NCBI RefSeq assembly: GCF_002234675.1
Contig: NC_019859.2
Span: forward strand, 1,193,740-1,257,739
DNA: 64,000 nucleotides
DNA from: Oryzias latipes
Lineage: Eukaryota > Chordata > Actinopteri > Beloniformes > Adrianichthyidae
Direction: 5' to 3'
Shown here piece after piece: positions 43,578 through 56,654 of this stretch (position 1 is the stretch's first letter; each line of letters opens with the position of its first letter). Made by a program: the position numbers and the translations under genes. The notes under the pieces are model-generated. The model was not told where the DNA came from. It saw only the letters and a list, made by a program, of their open reading frames with translations, and searched no databases.

Positions 43578-43793
43578 ATGGCCCGCAGCAGTCACAGACT
43601 GCAAGGATCATATTGTAATTGCTACGAGGGTCGAACACTCAAAAAGGTTCAAAACGTCAAAAAAATGTGTCAAAACGCCAAAAAAGGAGGTCAAAAGTCG
43701 CCCAAAGCACAAAACGACACGACAATTGTGTAACGCAACAAAAATACACACACACACGCACAACACCACTGCACAAATGTCAAAATGTAAACA
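43578..43793 (+). repeat. ATGGCCCGCAGCAG repeat, copy 3
   Basis: Same 215-bp block as 41471-41690, beginning ATGGCCCGCAGCAGTCACAG and ending CGCACAACACCAC-GC then AAATGTCAAAA. Lies 23 bp beyond the inverted end of the 41839-43554 element. Confidence 0.65.
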
Positions 43794-44620
43794 AAGCTTG
43801 TGCTTTTGTGTCAACTCGAATAAAAAATGAAATATTGAGTGAGAATCAAAATTATGATATAGACACGTATACTATAGTTTACACAAACTTATTATCTTTT
43901 ATCATTAGTGTGCATGCTGGAAACAAACAGCATATTTTCAATGATAAAGTAAACGTTTTTAGAGGCAGGAACATTTTAAATCCACATTTCAGCACAGTTT
44001 GTATTTCACTTCAGCACTTTCAGACAAGAAAAGGAGGTGTTACTCATGAATGTCATTGTCTTTTCTTTTGCAGGAGCTAATTGAAGTAGACAGTGAGGTT
44101 GTCTTTGAGTTGGCCTCCTATATCCTACAAGTAAGAAAACGTTTACTAATTTGTGTGATTGTAGTTTTTATGTCCACATTAACATTTGTTGTTCAAAGGT
44201 ATACTTTTGTCCACGAATTGCAGTAAACAATTTGATGGTGACTGTTGTATCTTCATGATTGTGTGACCATGCATGAGGATTGTTAAACGTACTTCGTGTT
44301 GACCTGCGATCAGATGAAAGTCAGAGGTTTGCTGTCAACCAACTGAACAGAGCATCAGAAGATCCCCACTGCTCTGAAAAACTCCTCTTTTCTCTCTGTC
44401 TTTGAAGGTTTTTATGTTTTACATATAAAAAAGAATTTAAAATGATGGTTTTTGATTACAGCTTAATAACAGAATGAAAGGAAACAAGTATTTTTTTCTC
44501 CCATATACTTTAATCAAATCTTTTTCAATATATTTGTTCATAAAATCACTTTGTTTTAAAAATAAATCAACTTTTTAATGTATTTTACGGAGCCCGTGTC
44601 CTGACATTAAGATATAAAAA
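43794..44620. other. AT-rich spacer with one orphan exon candidate
   Basis: No gene other than the candidate exon at 44074-44130. Confidence 0.4.
44074..44130 (+). CDS. orphan exon candidate (19 codons)
   Basis: 57 bp open in frame, reading ELIEVDSEVVFELASYILQ, between a strong acceptor TTTTCTTTTGCAG and a strong donor CAA|GTAAGAA. I do not recognise the peptide. It may belong to a transposon's second gene (ISL2EU elements often carry one) or to a host gene with other exons outside my recognition. Confidence 0.3.
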
Positions 44621-44820
44621 TATATCTTGTTCCCACAGATTAATATCTTGTTCCCACAGGTTATTATGTCGTTCGCACGAAATACTATTCCGTTCCCACA
44701 AGATACTATTGCGTTCCCTCAAAATACTATTCCGTTCCCTCGAAATGATTAACTCGTCCGAATGCAATAATTATGTCGTTCGAACGCAATAATTAATCCG
44801 TTCGAACGCAATAATTATTC
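44621..44820. repeat. minisatellite, ~22-bp unit with TTCGAA palindrome
   Basis: About nine units grading from TATCTTGTTCCCACAGATTA on the left to TAATTAATCCGTTCGAACGC + AA on the right. The GTTCGAAC core is palindromic in the right units. The minus strand reads as an open RNSILWE-type peptide repeat, but this is a by-product of the unit length. Confidence 0.8.
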
Positions 44821-44859
44821 ACGTCATAAGTCATTTACGCGGATATGCTCTTTGTACGC

Positions 44860-45570
44860 CGGCAAAAGCCGCTTTCAGCGGTAACTTCCGTGTCTCTGTG
44901 ACCCATATTCGTTCAAAAATGGAACATGAAAAACAAAAATGATCACTTTATTACCGTCTCAATGAATATAAGAAAAATATCAAAAGATTTATGATAACTA
45001 GGCTGCTTTGTCAAACGATACCTCCTGCTAGGCTACTACTAGCACCGCCGCAGAGCTCTTTGATGTATGCCGGCATTTGGGCAACTGGCTGGTCTGTTGT
45101 CAGACAGCTGATATTGTAGTTTAGGGTCGAATAGGAATAATAATATTCAGGACTTGTCTTTTATTAACTTTAGCAGTCAGTAGCTTTACATTCGAAGGCT
45201 ATAAGGATACATGCTAACTGACTAGCCGATCATTTCCTGTTATTAATTTACGTCATAGATTTACAGCAGATACCTTCACATTTCTGTCTGTGTGTGTCTC
45301 ATTACATTGCATTGAAGACACGGAGGATGTTTAGAGAACAGATTTATTTATTTTAAAAAGCACAGAAGCATCCATCGTATTCACGTTCACATCATCTGGT
45401 ACGCCCTCAGTCATCTTGCTGCAAAAGCCGCTTCCTGCCGCTACTTCCGTGTCTCTGTGAGCATTCAATAGGGGTAAAAATAAAAGCAAGAATGGTCGAT
45501 CTGTTATTTTCTCAATGAAAATCTGAAAAATATCATATTAAGCTGGATGCTTCGCCTAAAGCACTTACCT
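44860..45570. repeat. diverged direct duplication
   Basis: 44860-45005 and 45410-45560 share AAAAGCCGCTT, ACTTCCGTGTCTCTGTGA, CTCAATGAA and GAAAAATATCA in the same order and spacing. No ORF in either. Origin unknown. Confidence 0.5.
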
Positions 45571-46348
45571 TTAGCTCGTAGCATAACAACAATAGCAGTA
45601 CGTCCCGTTTCCCAGCGTGCTTTGCTGCCAATCATTGGCCAATCATTGGTCTTGTTGTTAGACCTTGGTCACAGGGACACAGTGATCTCAGAGAAGATCT
45701 GAAGAGAATCTTCATTTACTGCAGAAAACAGTTTTTTATTCTATAAACTTTGACACACAAGCATAACATTTGAGAACAAGACAGTGATGCATCCTGGGAA
45801 ATATGTGAAACTGACATCTCACAATAAATGTGTATGTGGCGTGCACATATATGAGACTTTCAGCAAAATAAAAACAAAAAAAAAGAATTATTATACGAAC
45901 TTCAAAAAGTAATGAAAGTTTTCTGCACCATAAAATGTTAAATCATTATAAACTTTTACTTTGCTTTAAGACTATTTTAACAAATGTACCTGCTCAACTT
46001 AATCTGGCTTTAATGTGACTTTTGTAATTGTTTAACTCTTTAACTCATTATCTATTCATTAATTCATCTATTTTCTGTAGTTAATGTTTCTCCAGTTTTT
46101 GCTTTGTACTTATGTTTTTAATATACTACACTTTCTAGTGTTACTATATTCATGATATTTAAGGTTATGTTTTAATAATTTCATTTATTTTTATTGTTAT
46201 GTCTTATTTTATTTCATTATCACTATTGTTCGCTTTTTATTATTCATATTCTGATGTTGTTTCTTACAGTGTTTCCTCTTGGCCCATCTTGGAATAAGAA
46301 GGTAGAGACTAAGTCTAGAGAAGCAGTGCTCTTCGGTTGTAAGTGTGT
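45571..46348. other. spacer left of histone array 2
   Basis: No gene recognised. AT-rich towards the H2A stem-loop. Confidence 0.5.
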
Positions 46349-46364
46349 GGCTCTTAAAAGAGCC
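46349..46364 (-). terminator. histone mRNA 3' stem-loop (H2A)
   Basis: GGCTCTTTTAAGAGCC on the minus strand, 28 nt past the H2A stop. Confidence 0.95.
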
Positions 46365-46392
46365 GTTGTGTTGTTGGTGGATCATTAAGGAT

Positions 46393-47542
<1,150 letters not shown>

Positions 47543-47569
47543 ACACCCCCTAACACAAAGCAACACAAC

Positions 47570-47585
47570 GGCTCTTTTAAGAGCC
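47570..47585 (+). terminator. histone mRNA 3' stem-loop (H3)
   Basis: GGCTCTTTTAAGAGCC, 27 nt past the H3 stop. Confidence 0.95.
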
Positions 47586-49310
47586 AACAAAACATCTCCA
47601 GAGCTCCTGATCCACTCATTCAACATAATCTTTTTGTTTTTCACATGAACTAGGTTACGTGTTGCAGTTCTGCTTTAATCTTACATTGCATCGTTTAATT
47701 TTTTCATTTTTCACTTGAAACGGTTATTTTGTATGTTTATAATAGCACAGAGAATTCCATTGCTCTGAGGCCATGACTTCCCTGTTTCATATGAAAAACA
47801 CTTTGAATCTTGAATTTCTCAATTGGATTCACAAGCTAATTTATTGTATGATGAATTCTGGGTAGCTCTCGATCCATTCATTGTTTTAGATATCCATTTT
47901 GCAATAACTTGACCATTATTTAAATATGTTCTAATACTTGAGCCAGATGACTTAATTTATAACATTTATGCTCTAAACATGTTTTGCTTTCAGGCTGGTT
48001 ACTTGCTTTTTTATTGTAGGTATTTTTTCTATGTGTTGTGTTCTATGTGATGACAAAGTAAGAATTTGAATGCACTGAGAATGTTGCTTCCTTATTATGC
48101 CAATAAACACTTTGAGTCTTGAACTTCCAAATTGTCTGCCCAAAAGTTGTTCTGGTTCGGAGGGAGGGCTTTAAAGTGTAAATAGACCATAGTTGTGTCC
48201 TTCACTACTCACTACGTAGTGCACTGTGTATATACGTTGTGTGTCCACATTTATTTTACACTTGTAAAATCTCATTTTATTTGGGGTCTCCAGGGTGCAT
48301 GTTGATTGTCTCTCATCGAATGTCACTTTACTGTCTTCTACCCATAAACACCATATCTGTTGGCAGTTTAAATCTAGTTTGTTTGCCTTTAAAATAAAAA
48401 CTCTCCATAAATGATCTGTCAAAATTAAACTTGTGTTCTGAAATATATCAGATCTCCATGGTCAGATGTTTGAGCTTCTATCCACTACTTCTAAATCCAT
48501 GTTTACTCTAAAACTCCAAGTTACTATAAAATGTCCAAACTGTTATCTGACTTTATCTCCCATACCTCTAACGTGCTGTTCCTCTGATGTTGAGATGTCC
48601 TAATGTGATTCCTTCCTTACTCCTAAAGGGAACCTCAGCATTTTCATATGATTGAAATTTCAATGACTTACTGTTAAGCCATGTTCTGATTTTATTTCAG
48701 CCTTTATTAAAATGGGGGAAAGAACCAGATTTGCCCTCTGAAGACCTGCATTTGGACAGTTTGGAGTTTGATTTAGAATGCATTGATGCATTTATAGTAT
48801 GTTACAATTACATGAAGCTAATTGAAATGACTATTGAAATATTTGGCTACAAATTAAAATGTATCTTTTCTCAACATAACTCTGGAGATTCTTTTTTCTC
48901 TTATGTTTACATTGCCGTCATTTGCTATGGTAAATTAATTTATCTCGTGTGGGATCAAATAATTCGTATTCTGACTTAATCTGACAATTGTCCTCAAGTA
49001 CAGTCGATGCAATTTGTACAGTAAGTCAATGCTTTCACATAACATTGAGCTCTGAAAATTTTCCAAATTGAATTCAGAGTATACGGTATTCAGTATGTTA
49101 ATTCAATAAGTCTCCCCATTTCCTTCGTTGGAAAATTTACATGTTTTCACTTTGTACGGACATTGTTGCAGAGGTTTTTTTGAGAACCTTCAGTTCGTAA
49201 CGTAAAGGCATATTTAAAGTCTCATAAATCTACATTGAGAATTGCTTGCACTTAAAGTTCTAATCATAATAGTCTTAATATGGAATCTCAGCTCTTCAGA
49301 TCAGGTGTGT
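47586..49310. other. H3-H2B spacer, array 2
   Basis: No supported gene. A palindromic CACTACTCACTACGTAGTGC block at about 48202-48222 resembles words found in fish MITEs. An 82-codon open frame at 48731-48979 has no recognisable domain and AT-driven composition. Confidence 0.5.
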
Positions 49311-49326
49311 GGCTCTGAAAAGAGCC
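49311..49326 (-). terminator. histone mRNA 3' stem-loop (H2B, array 2)
   Basis: GGCTCTTTTCAGAGCC on the minus strand, same as array 1, followed by the same GAAGAGCTGA downstream element. Confidence 0.95.
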
Positions 49327-49355
49327 GTTGGTTTGCGTGGATCACATGGGTCCGT

Positions 49356-49860
<505 letters not shown>

Positions 49861-50561
49861 TTGTCAGATTTCTACGTCTTCCTGTCAAATGGAAGCATTT
49901 CAGCAGGAAAAGTCATTTAAATTTGTTCATCGGCTGTAATAAGATCATGAAAATTTTATTTTTGGGGTTTATAACGTGGGACTGGAGAAGAATGTTTTAT
50001 TTTTCAACCTAAACATTGAAGCCAAAGTAAACTTCAAATAACGTAAAGGGAAAAAAATTGTTCAAATTATTTAAAGAAATATTAAATAATTCCAGAGATC
50101 AAAGACGCCGCTCGGCCTTTCTCACTCAGCAACATCCCAGTCATAGTTTGTGAAAAACAATGACTTTCTGTAATTAAGATGAAAACATTTTGGTGAAAGA
50201 CTATAAGAAACAAAGGGTCTTGTTTTATTGTTCATGGTAATCTCAGTTATTTATAAACTGTTCAGAGGAGCAAATTCTGGTGCATCTGGTTTGTTCATTT
50301 ATTTTCCACATTTGGAAAATGATAAGGGGTTTTAAATAAGATGAAAGTTAAAGAGAAATTGCGATAATTTGAAAGCTCATTAGGTAAATGTTGAGTATAA
50401 AATAGTAATGAGGCTGAAATGAAGTTGCAGTGAACGTCCCATGTTAGAAGATAAATTTTTTTTAGTTTTGTACAATTACTTTTCTTATTCCTCTGTATTC
50501 TAAATTTGAGGCATATAACAGCTTTAGGATGTTAGATTCTTTGCTCTAGAGAGAAGTTGGT
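49861..50561. other. H2B-H4 spacer, array 2
   Basis: No gene. Shorter than the array-1 spacer by roughly 500-700 bp. Confidence 0.5.
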
Positions 50562-50577
50562 GGCCCTTAAAAGGGCC
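50562..50577 (-). terminator. histone mRNA 3' stem-loop (H4, array 2)
   Basis: GGCCCTTTTAAGGGCC on the minus strand, the same GGCCCT-type variant as array 1. Confidence 0.95.
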
Positions 50578-50608
50578 TTTTGTTGTCTATAGACAGCGGA
50601 TCAGTGAT

Positions 50609-51130
<522 letters not shown>

Positions 51131-51779
51131 ACTCTATCGAGAGTAATTTGGAGCTCTGCTGTACTATAATGTAAGACAGTTTAACATCCACTTAAAAAAA
51201 CCTTTGACATGTTAAAATCACAAGATGCCAATAATTCACAATTAAATTTAGTAATGAAATCGATTTATCTTTTGTCCTCTTATGATTACTTGAATCTTTG
51301 GAACTTTGAATAACTGTAAAGAATATTTTTTTGAACATTGTCTTTTGCAGTTGCTAACAGTAACGTCTCTAAATTCTAATAAATTAAAACATATCCCGAT
51401 TGAAGTTGATATATTAAAAACTGTAGTGTGCAGACCTAAACAATAATCATGCTTTTTTTATCAAAGTGTAATTGTAAACATTTATGCTACTTCCGCAGTA
51501 TTACTTTGTAGTTTGAGTTTTTTCATTTTCTTTAAAACAAATGTATCTTTTTACAAACACGTTTAAACTGTTAATTCTTGTTTTTAGTTTATGTTTAATG
51601 ATGGACTGATCTACGTTTATACATAAGGTGGAACATTTCTTAGTTGTGTTTTAATGACTGACAAACCTTTTAGATTGATATAAATCAGCAAATTAGTTGT
51701 CAAACTAATCTCATATTTGCACTGATTTGTTCTGTGTTTTCTGAAACCAGAGGAATGAGCTGCTGACAGGAGAAGTGGT
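51131..51779. other. H4-H1 spacer, array 2 (uninterrupted site)
   Basis: Aligns with array 1 on both sides of its 1.9-kb transposon; GAGCTCTGCTGTAC at about 51150 is the uninterrupted site. No gene. Confidence 0.7.
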
Positions 51780-51795
51780 GGCTCTTAGAAGAGCC
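51780..51795 (-). terminator. histone mRNA 3' stem-loop (H1, array 2)
   Basis: GGCTCTTCTAAGAGCC on the minus strand, identical to array 1. Confidence 0.95.
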
Positions 51796-51826
51796 TTTGT
51801 TTCTACAGAATTCTGAGGATGTTTCT

Positions 51827-52435
51827 TCACTTCTTCTTGGCTGCTGTCTTCTTCACTTTGGGCTTGGCTGCCTTCTTAGCGGGAGCTTTCTTGGCTGCGG
51901 GGGCTTTCTTCACCGCCTTCTTGGGGCTCTTTTTGGGGCTCTTGGTGGCCTTCTTGGGGCTCTTGGCTGCTTTCTTGGGCGCTGCTGCGGGCTTCTTCAC
52001 CTTCTTGGGAGACTTCTTAGCAGCTGCGGGCTTCTTGGCTGCTGCCTTGGGCTTCTTAGCCGCTGCGGGTTTCTTGGCGGCGGGCTTCTTGGCTTTAGGA
52101 GCGGCTTTCTTAGCTGCAGGCTTCGTGCTTTCGGTCGTCTTGCTCATCTTGAAGGAGCCGGCAGCGCCGGTGCCCTTGGTGTGGACCAGAGTCCCCTTGG
52201 TCAGCAGGCTCTTGATGGCGGTGTTGACGCGGGCTTTGTTCTTGTCCACATCGTAGCCTCCGGCCGCCAGAGCCTTCTTCAGGGCGGCGGCAGACACGCC
52301 GCTGCGCTCCTTGGAAGCGGCCACCGTTTTAACGATCAGCTCGCTGACGCTGGGACCGGCCTTCTTCGGCTTGGAAGTCTTCTTCTTGGCGGCTTTGGCC
52401 GGAGCGGCGGCGGGAGCTGGAGCTACTTCTGCCAT
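51827..52435 (-). CDS. H1: linker histone H1 (array 2)
   Basis: 202 residues from [20 protein letters not shown] (ATG at 52435-52433), identical in protein to array 1. Globular domain then a Lys-rich tail with SPKK repeats. The open frame runs 30 codons further upstream into the promoter, as in array 1. DNA differences are few and silent, including one in the penultimate VKK codons, which points to recent duplication or gene conversion. Confidence 0.97.
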   Translation of the reverse strand: MAEVAPAPAAAPAKAAKKKTSKPKKAGPSVSELIVKTVAASKERSGVSAAALKKALAAGGYDVDKNKARVNTAIKSLLTKGTLVHTKGTGAAGSFKMSKTTESTKPAAKKAAPKAKKPAAKKPAAAKKPKAAAKKPAAAKKSPKKVKKPAAAPKKAAKSPKKATKSPKKSPKKAVKKAPAAKKAPAKKAAKPKVKKTAAKKK

Positions 52436-53000
52436 GTTTGTTTTACTGTCTGGTCTGTCGCTGATCAACGATCCTAACTGAGTTTGAAAAAGTCTGAGCG
52501 CTGACGCTGCACTTAAACACACCATGAGAACCGTGGAGACTCAAGCAGAGGCAGCTCGCAGGCACGTGCAGGCGGAATGGCGGAACTTGTGTTTTCTTCC
52601 TCGAGATAAAAGAGTAAAAAATCTGTTTTGGAGCAACACCAAAAACTCCAGATGAAGCAGTCCACAGCGGACAAGAGTCTCTTCAGTTTCAGCTCATGTC
52701 CAGCTCTGAATCTACCGGCAGTTTCCTAATAGAGCCTTCAAAAGTCACCCAAACCTCTGAAAGCTGAGCGCTGCTGAGCGACTTTAGCGAATATTCTGTC
52801 TCCTTAAACGCTTTTAAATACATTTAAACTTTTTGAAAATGATGTTTATAATCGACCAACATGTTATATTTAATGTTCAGATTAACGACAGAATTCTGTC
52901 AATTGTTGTTTTGTTTAAAATCAAATCTAATATGCGACAACAAACACAGCAACATGGCAGCAGCCTGCAGGAATTCATGAGGTCTGATGAAATCATGTCA
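52436..53000 (-). promoter_or_regulatory. H1 promoter and distal flank (array 2)
   Basis: AAACACA H1 box at about 52515-52521 and TTTAAG next to it. The TTTTGGAGCAACACC site near 52626 is the uninterrupted equivalent of the hAT-like insertion site in array 1. Homology with array 1 fades at about 53000. Confidence 0.6.
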
Positions 53001-53926
53001 AACAGAATTTATATGTATTGATTTCATCTTTTATTGCCGCAGAGAAGATTTTAGATCACATTTTAACAAAAGAAAGTCTTAAAGTTCAGATGTGAAGAAA
53101 TGATTTCAAACTAAAGTCCTGCTGCTCACAGACAAGGAACTGCCAGATTATTGCAGCTTCTAGAAAATCAAAGCAAATCCGATATTTTGAAGTATTAAGA
53201 AATCTTCAGTGGTTTTTTAAAAACTCCACACCAAAAAATAAAAATAAAACTGTCTTTTTATTTAAGGAGAATATTTGCCAGAAATCTGAATGATAATGCA
53301 ATTGAACTTGTTTTAGTTGTGTGTTGAGACCTCTGTTACAATATTATGTTATAATAGTATTATTTCTAATGCCTCAAATGTAAATTATTTTCAAGAGCCA
53401 CTGTTTGCACCTTAACAATATTTTTCACGTTTTGTATTTAATCCAAAAATATGGTTTTCGACCAGTTTTATAATTCTAAATAAAATACTCTTTGTGATAA
53501 ACAAAAAAAAGAAAATTGATTAAAAATAATAATAACATGCATCTTTTCCAAGATAATATGTTTTAATTTTTGTTTTATTAACATTTAATTTTGCTCTTAC
53601 CACTCTTTATTTACTCTTCCAGAATTCATATGTATAATTAATATTATCATTACGAAGTGATTCTATACAAAGTATTTTCTGAATAATTAATTCAGTATAT
53701 AATTAATTCTGGGTTACAGTTTGGACTCACATGAAACCAGGATGCTCTTCCAGTTATCATTTATTTAATTCGTTTGGGTTTATTTGCTCAGACTTTATGG
53801 TAAATCAATCTTTAGGCTTTTCATTTAATTTCCAGCGACGTCTCTTGTTTAAAAAGTGGAACACTTTTTAAATATTTTTTTTTAAATTGCACTATATTTA
53901 AATGTTTTAATATATTTGTTTAAAAA
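53001..53926. other. AT-rich spacer, no feature seen
   Basis: No gene or recognisable repeat; long A/T runs. Confidence 0.5.
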
Positions 53927-54150
53927 GTGGCTGTGGTGCAGTGGTAGGGCGGTCGACCTCTGATCTGAAGATTGGACCCATGAGTCGAAGTGTCCTTGGG
54001 CAAGACACTGAACGCCACCTTGCCTCTGGTGGGAGGTTGGCGCCAGTGTGTGAATGTGTGTGAATGTGTGTGAATGTGTGTGTGACTGTAAAGCGCTTTG
54101 GGCCTTCAAAGAAGGTAGAAAAGCGCTATATAAGTATACGCCATTTACCA
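53927..54150 (+). mobile_element. tRNA-derived SINE
   Basis: Head GTGGCTGTGGTGCAGTGGTA (box-A-like), then CGAAGTGTCCTTGGGCAAGA, repeated TGTGTGAATG, and the tail TGTAAAGCGCTTTGGGCCTT ... AGAAAAGCGCTATATAAGTA. Same family as the split SINE at 6.9-7.15 kb, on the opposite strand. Confidence 0.85.
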
Positions 54151-54591
54151 AAAAGAACAGATTGATTAACATCATAAATATGACTTGTTTTTATGCACTT
54201 TTTTCATGTCTGCTTCCAAATTTTGAAAATAAATATTTGTTAGTGTCTTTAAATTACCCCTTTGTGTGAGTGTGTGACTGCTGACCCTGAAAGATGGATT
54301 TGGGAAAATGATTTGCAGAAACTTACAATAACTGTTTAAATGACAACATTAGGAGAGAGGAAGAAGATGTTTTTTTAATTTAAAATAAGATTTGAGATGT
54401 TCATGCTCTTATTTTGGAGGAACAGTGCATTTCTTTTTCCTTTCAAGTATTTGTGTGTTTTGGTTTATTTGCTACTTTTCAATGTAGATGTGAAATGTAA
54501 AGAAAAAACAGACACTTTTCTGTATAAATTTTATTTTCAAGTATCAAGTAGAGAAAACATTGTTTCAGGAGCTCAGCACAGTTGAAAACAA
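54151..54591. other. no feature seen
   Basis: AT-rich; short ORFs without recognisable domains. Confidence 0.5.
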
Positions 54592-55101
54592 TTCAATTCA
54601 ATTTTATTTGTAGCCCAAATTCAAAAAAACAGTCGTCTCGATGGGCTTCGAAGTGAAATATGAAATCAAAAGGATCACGAATACAAAGAGTTCAATAGGA
54701 AAATACTAAAATGAACTAACAAACTGACTAAGCTATACTGGCATCCCTGCCCTTAGACCCCCCTTCTCTGTGAGGAAAAACTCCTAAAAAAATGGATTCC
54801 GTAAAAAACGAAGAAACCTCAGGGGTGCCCACATGAAGGAGGGATCCTCCCCCAGGACGGACAGGCGATTTACCAGAACTCTTAGAGAAGAATTAACTTA
54901 TCTAAATCTACAACTACATATATAAAGTCCAGCAGACGAGCTTCATCCAGCCGTGGTTGGGGGGACAGTTGGGGGCGCGAGTCGAGCCGGAGACAGGAAC
55001 CACAGCCAGGTGTAGGAGCGCGAGCAAAGGCGAGGTAAACGGTCAGGAACTGGAGCACGGATGAGCCAACTGGAGTCTGGAGGCACTCCCACTCCCCAGG
55101 A
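54592..55101 (-). repeat. dispersed fish retroposon-like repeat, copy B
   Basis: Close copy of 42331-42840, sharing GGATCACGAATACAAAGAGT, TATACTGGCATCCCTGCCCT and CAGCAGACGAGCTTCATCCA. The closeness over 500 bp suggests a recently active family. Confidence 0.75.
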
Positions 55102-55780
55102 GGGGAAAGAGGGACAATACATGAATCACTGCAGCAAACAGAGGCATGGAGAACTAAATGATAAATTATGATCAAGAATAGAGGAGAGGAAGAGTAGAAG
55201 TAGATGAGAATTGAAGGAAAAAATATCTATTCGCTTTGTAGATACTTTCCTTGCATGTTCAAAAAGTCGAGGAAAAAGGAAACCACTGGATTCGATCGGA
55301 TTAAAGATAAACAAACTTTATTTCCCTGACAATATTTCTAAAACGTAGTAAAACAAAAAGCAAAACGAACGTTTGGGTCCTCAAGAGTTTCCAGAGCTGG
55401 CAAAGCGCCAGGTTAACATCGTCTTAACCTGCCAGCCTGTTGACAGACAAAGGAATCCTCTCCGTCCAGCTGTCCGTACAATCCAATTCTTCATCTTCTC
55501 CCAGAAGACCTTAAACTCTAGGAACTCGATCATCCCCGTGTTATCCACCTGGTATCTGCGTTCAGAAAAAACAACCAGACTAGAAGATTTGTCTCCTAAA
55601 CAGGAGCCAAGACTTTAAATGACGGTTTGGTCTTGTAAAATAAAAAAGGTTTTTCTCCCCACTGTCACCATGTGCTTGTTCAGGAAATATATTTTTTCTT
55701 CTGCATTAAAAAAAATAATGTTGAATTAGAGCGATCTGAACAATGTTCCAAAAAGAAAGTGTTGCACAAAATAACAAACT
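55102..55780. other. no feature recognised
   Basis: No domain-coding ORF. 55373-55618 is open on the plus strand without recognisable similarity. Confidence 0.4.
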
Positions 55781-55799
55781 GTGGGAGAAATGAGGAGTT

Positions 55800-56090
55800 A
55801 TGGTGTAAATGTGAGGCGGTTCCAAGGATGCGTCCATCAGGTTGATGATGCTGTGGCCGGTGGGGATCCGTTTAACTTTGTAACCTTTACAGTGCATGAA
55901 GTGCGTAACGCTTTAAAGGCATTGGATCACAGAAAACCTCCTGGGCCAGACTTAATGGAGCCTTACTTTTTGAAACTGGCAGCAGATTTTATTGCAGAAC
56001 CACTAACAATTCTTTTTAATCTTTCAATCAAAAGTAAAGAAATTCCATCAGTTTGAAAATCAGCTTTTGTTTTGCTTTTTTTTTGCCAAC
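55800..56090 (+). mobile_element. non-LTR retrotransposon RT fragment
   Basis: Reads FVTFTVHEVRNALKALDHRK, PPGPDLMEPYFLKLAADFIA, EPLTILFNLSIKSKEIPSV then a stop followed by KSAFVL. This is the N-terminal part of a LINE RT domain. Both sides are lost, so only one block remains. Clade not resolved. Confidence 0.7.
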
Positions 56091-56654
56091 TTCCAACACG
56101 TGATGTTTGTAACAACCTCCAGCTGCTGCCTTCAGGGGGTGTTCAAGGGGTGGTTTGGCGCCATCTAGTGGTTATTCTGGAGAATTTCTTCAGCAGCAGC
56201 TGCTAGAGCCATCAGCCTCACCTGTACCAGGTGTAGCAGGGACTGCCATTCCAGAATGGGACTGCACAGCCATTCCCGGCGGTGTAGGTAGATCCACGAG
56301 GAGCTACACCATCGTCTCTCCAGACGGACGGCTGCCGACGGCGACGATTCATCACTGAAACCTGATTCAACCCGTCAGAAGGTCAGCAAGCTTCTGGAGG
56401 ATTCCAACCATCAGACTCCTCCCAATTCCCCAGAGCTGCATCATAACTGTCACTAACAACAGAAACAGAGACAAAGGTCTGGACCCCCCAACCCCAGACC
56501 AGAACTGAGCATGAAAATCTTGAACAGAACGCTGAGAACGGCCTGTAGTGCAGTAAGATTCATGCAAAGATATGGAATGAAAACATCAACGAGTGGAGGA
56601 GAGAAAGACACAAGAGAGATGGATGGACAAGAGAAACTCCTATTAAGTTTATTG
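56091..56654. other. unassigned sequence left of the gypsy element
   Basis: A plus-strand open frame at about 56155-56358 ends RSTRSYTIVSPDGRLPTATI-HH, stop. I do not recognise it. 56640-56654 is the flank of the LTR element, ending ATTG. Confidence 0.35.

Noticed and set aside
44585-44767. Minus-strand 60-codon repeat peptide (RNSILWE units)
   Set aside because: Created by the minisatellite unit length; no splice sites or conserved start.
44621-44820. CRISPR-like array
   Set aside because: Repeats are contiguous and degenerate with no spacers, and the genome is eukaryotic: a minisatellite.
48202-48222. Palindromic CACTACTCACTACGTAGTGC as a regulatory operator
   Set aside because: Resembles words found in common fish MITEs; too short to claim function.
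48731-48979. 82-codon open frame in the H3-H2B spacer
   Set aside because: No recognisable domain, AT-driven composition and no equivalent in array 1.
56155-56358. Plus-strand 67-codon frame ending in SPDGRLPTATIHH
   Set aside because: Could be a terminal exon, but there is no recognisable family and no clear acceptor; left as unassigned.
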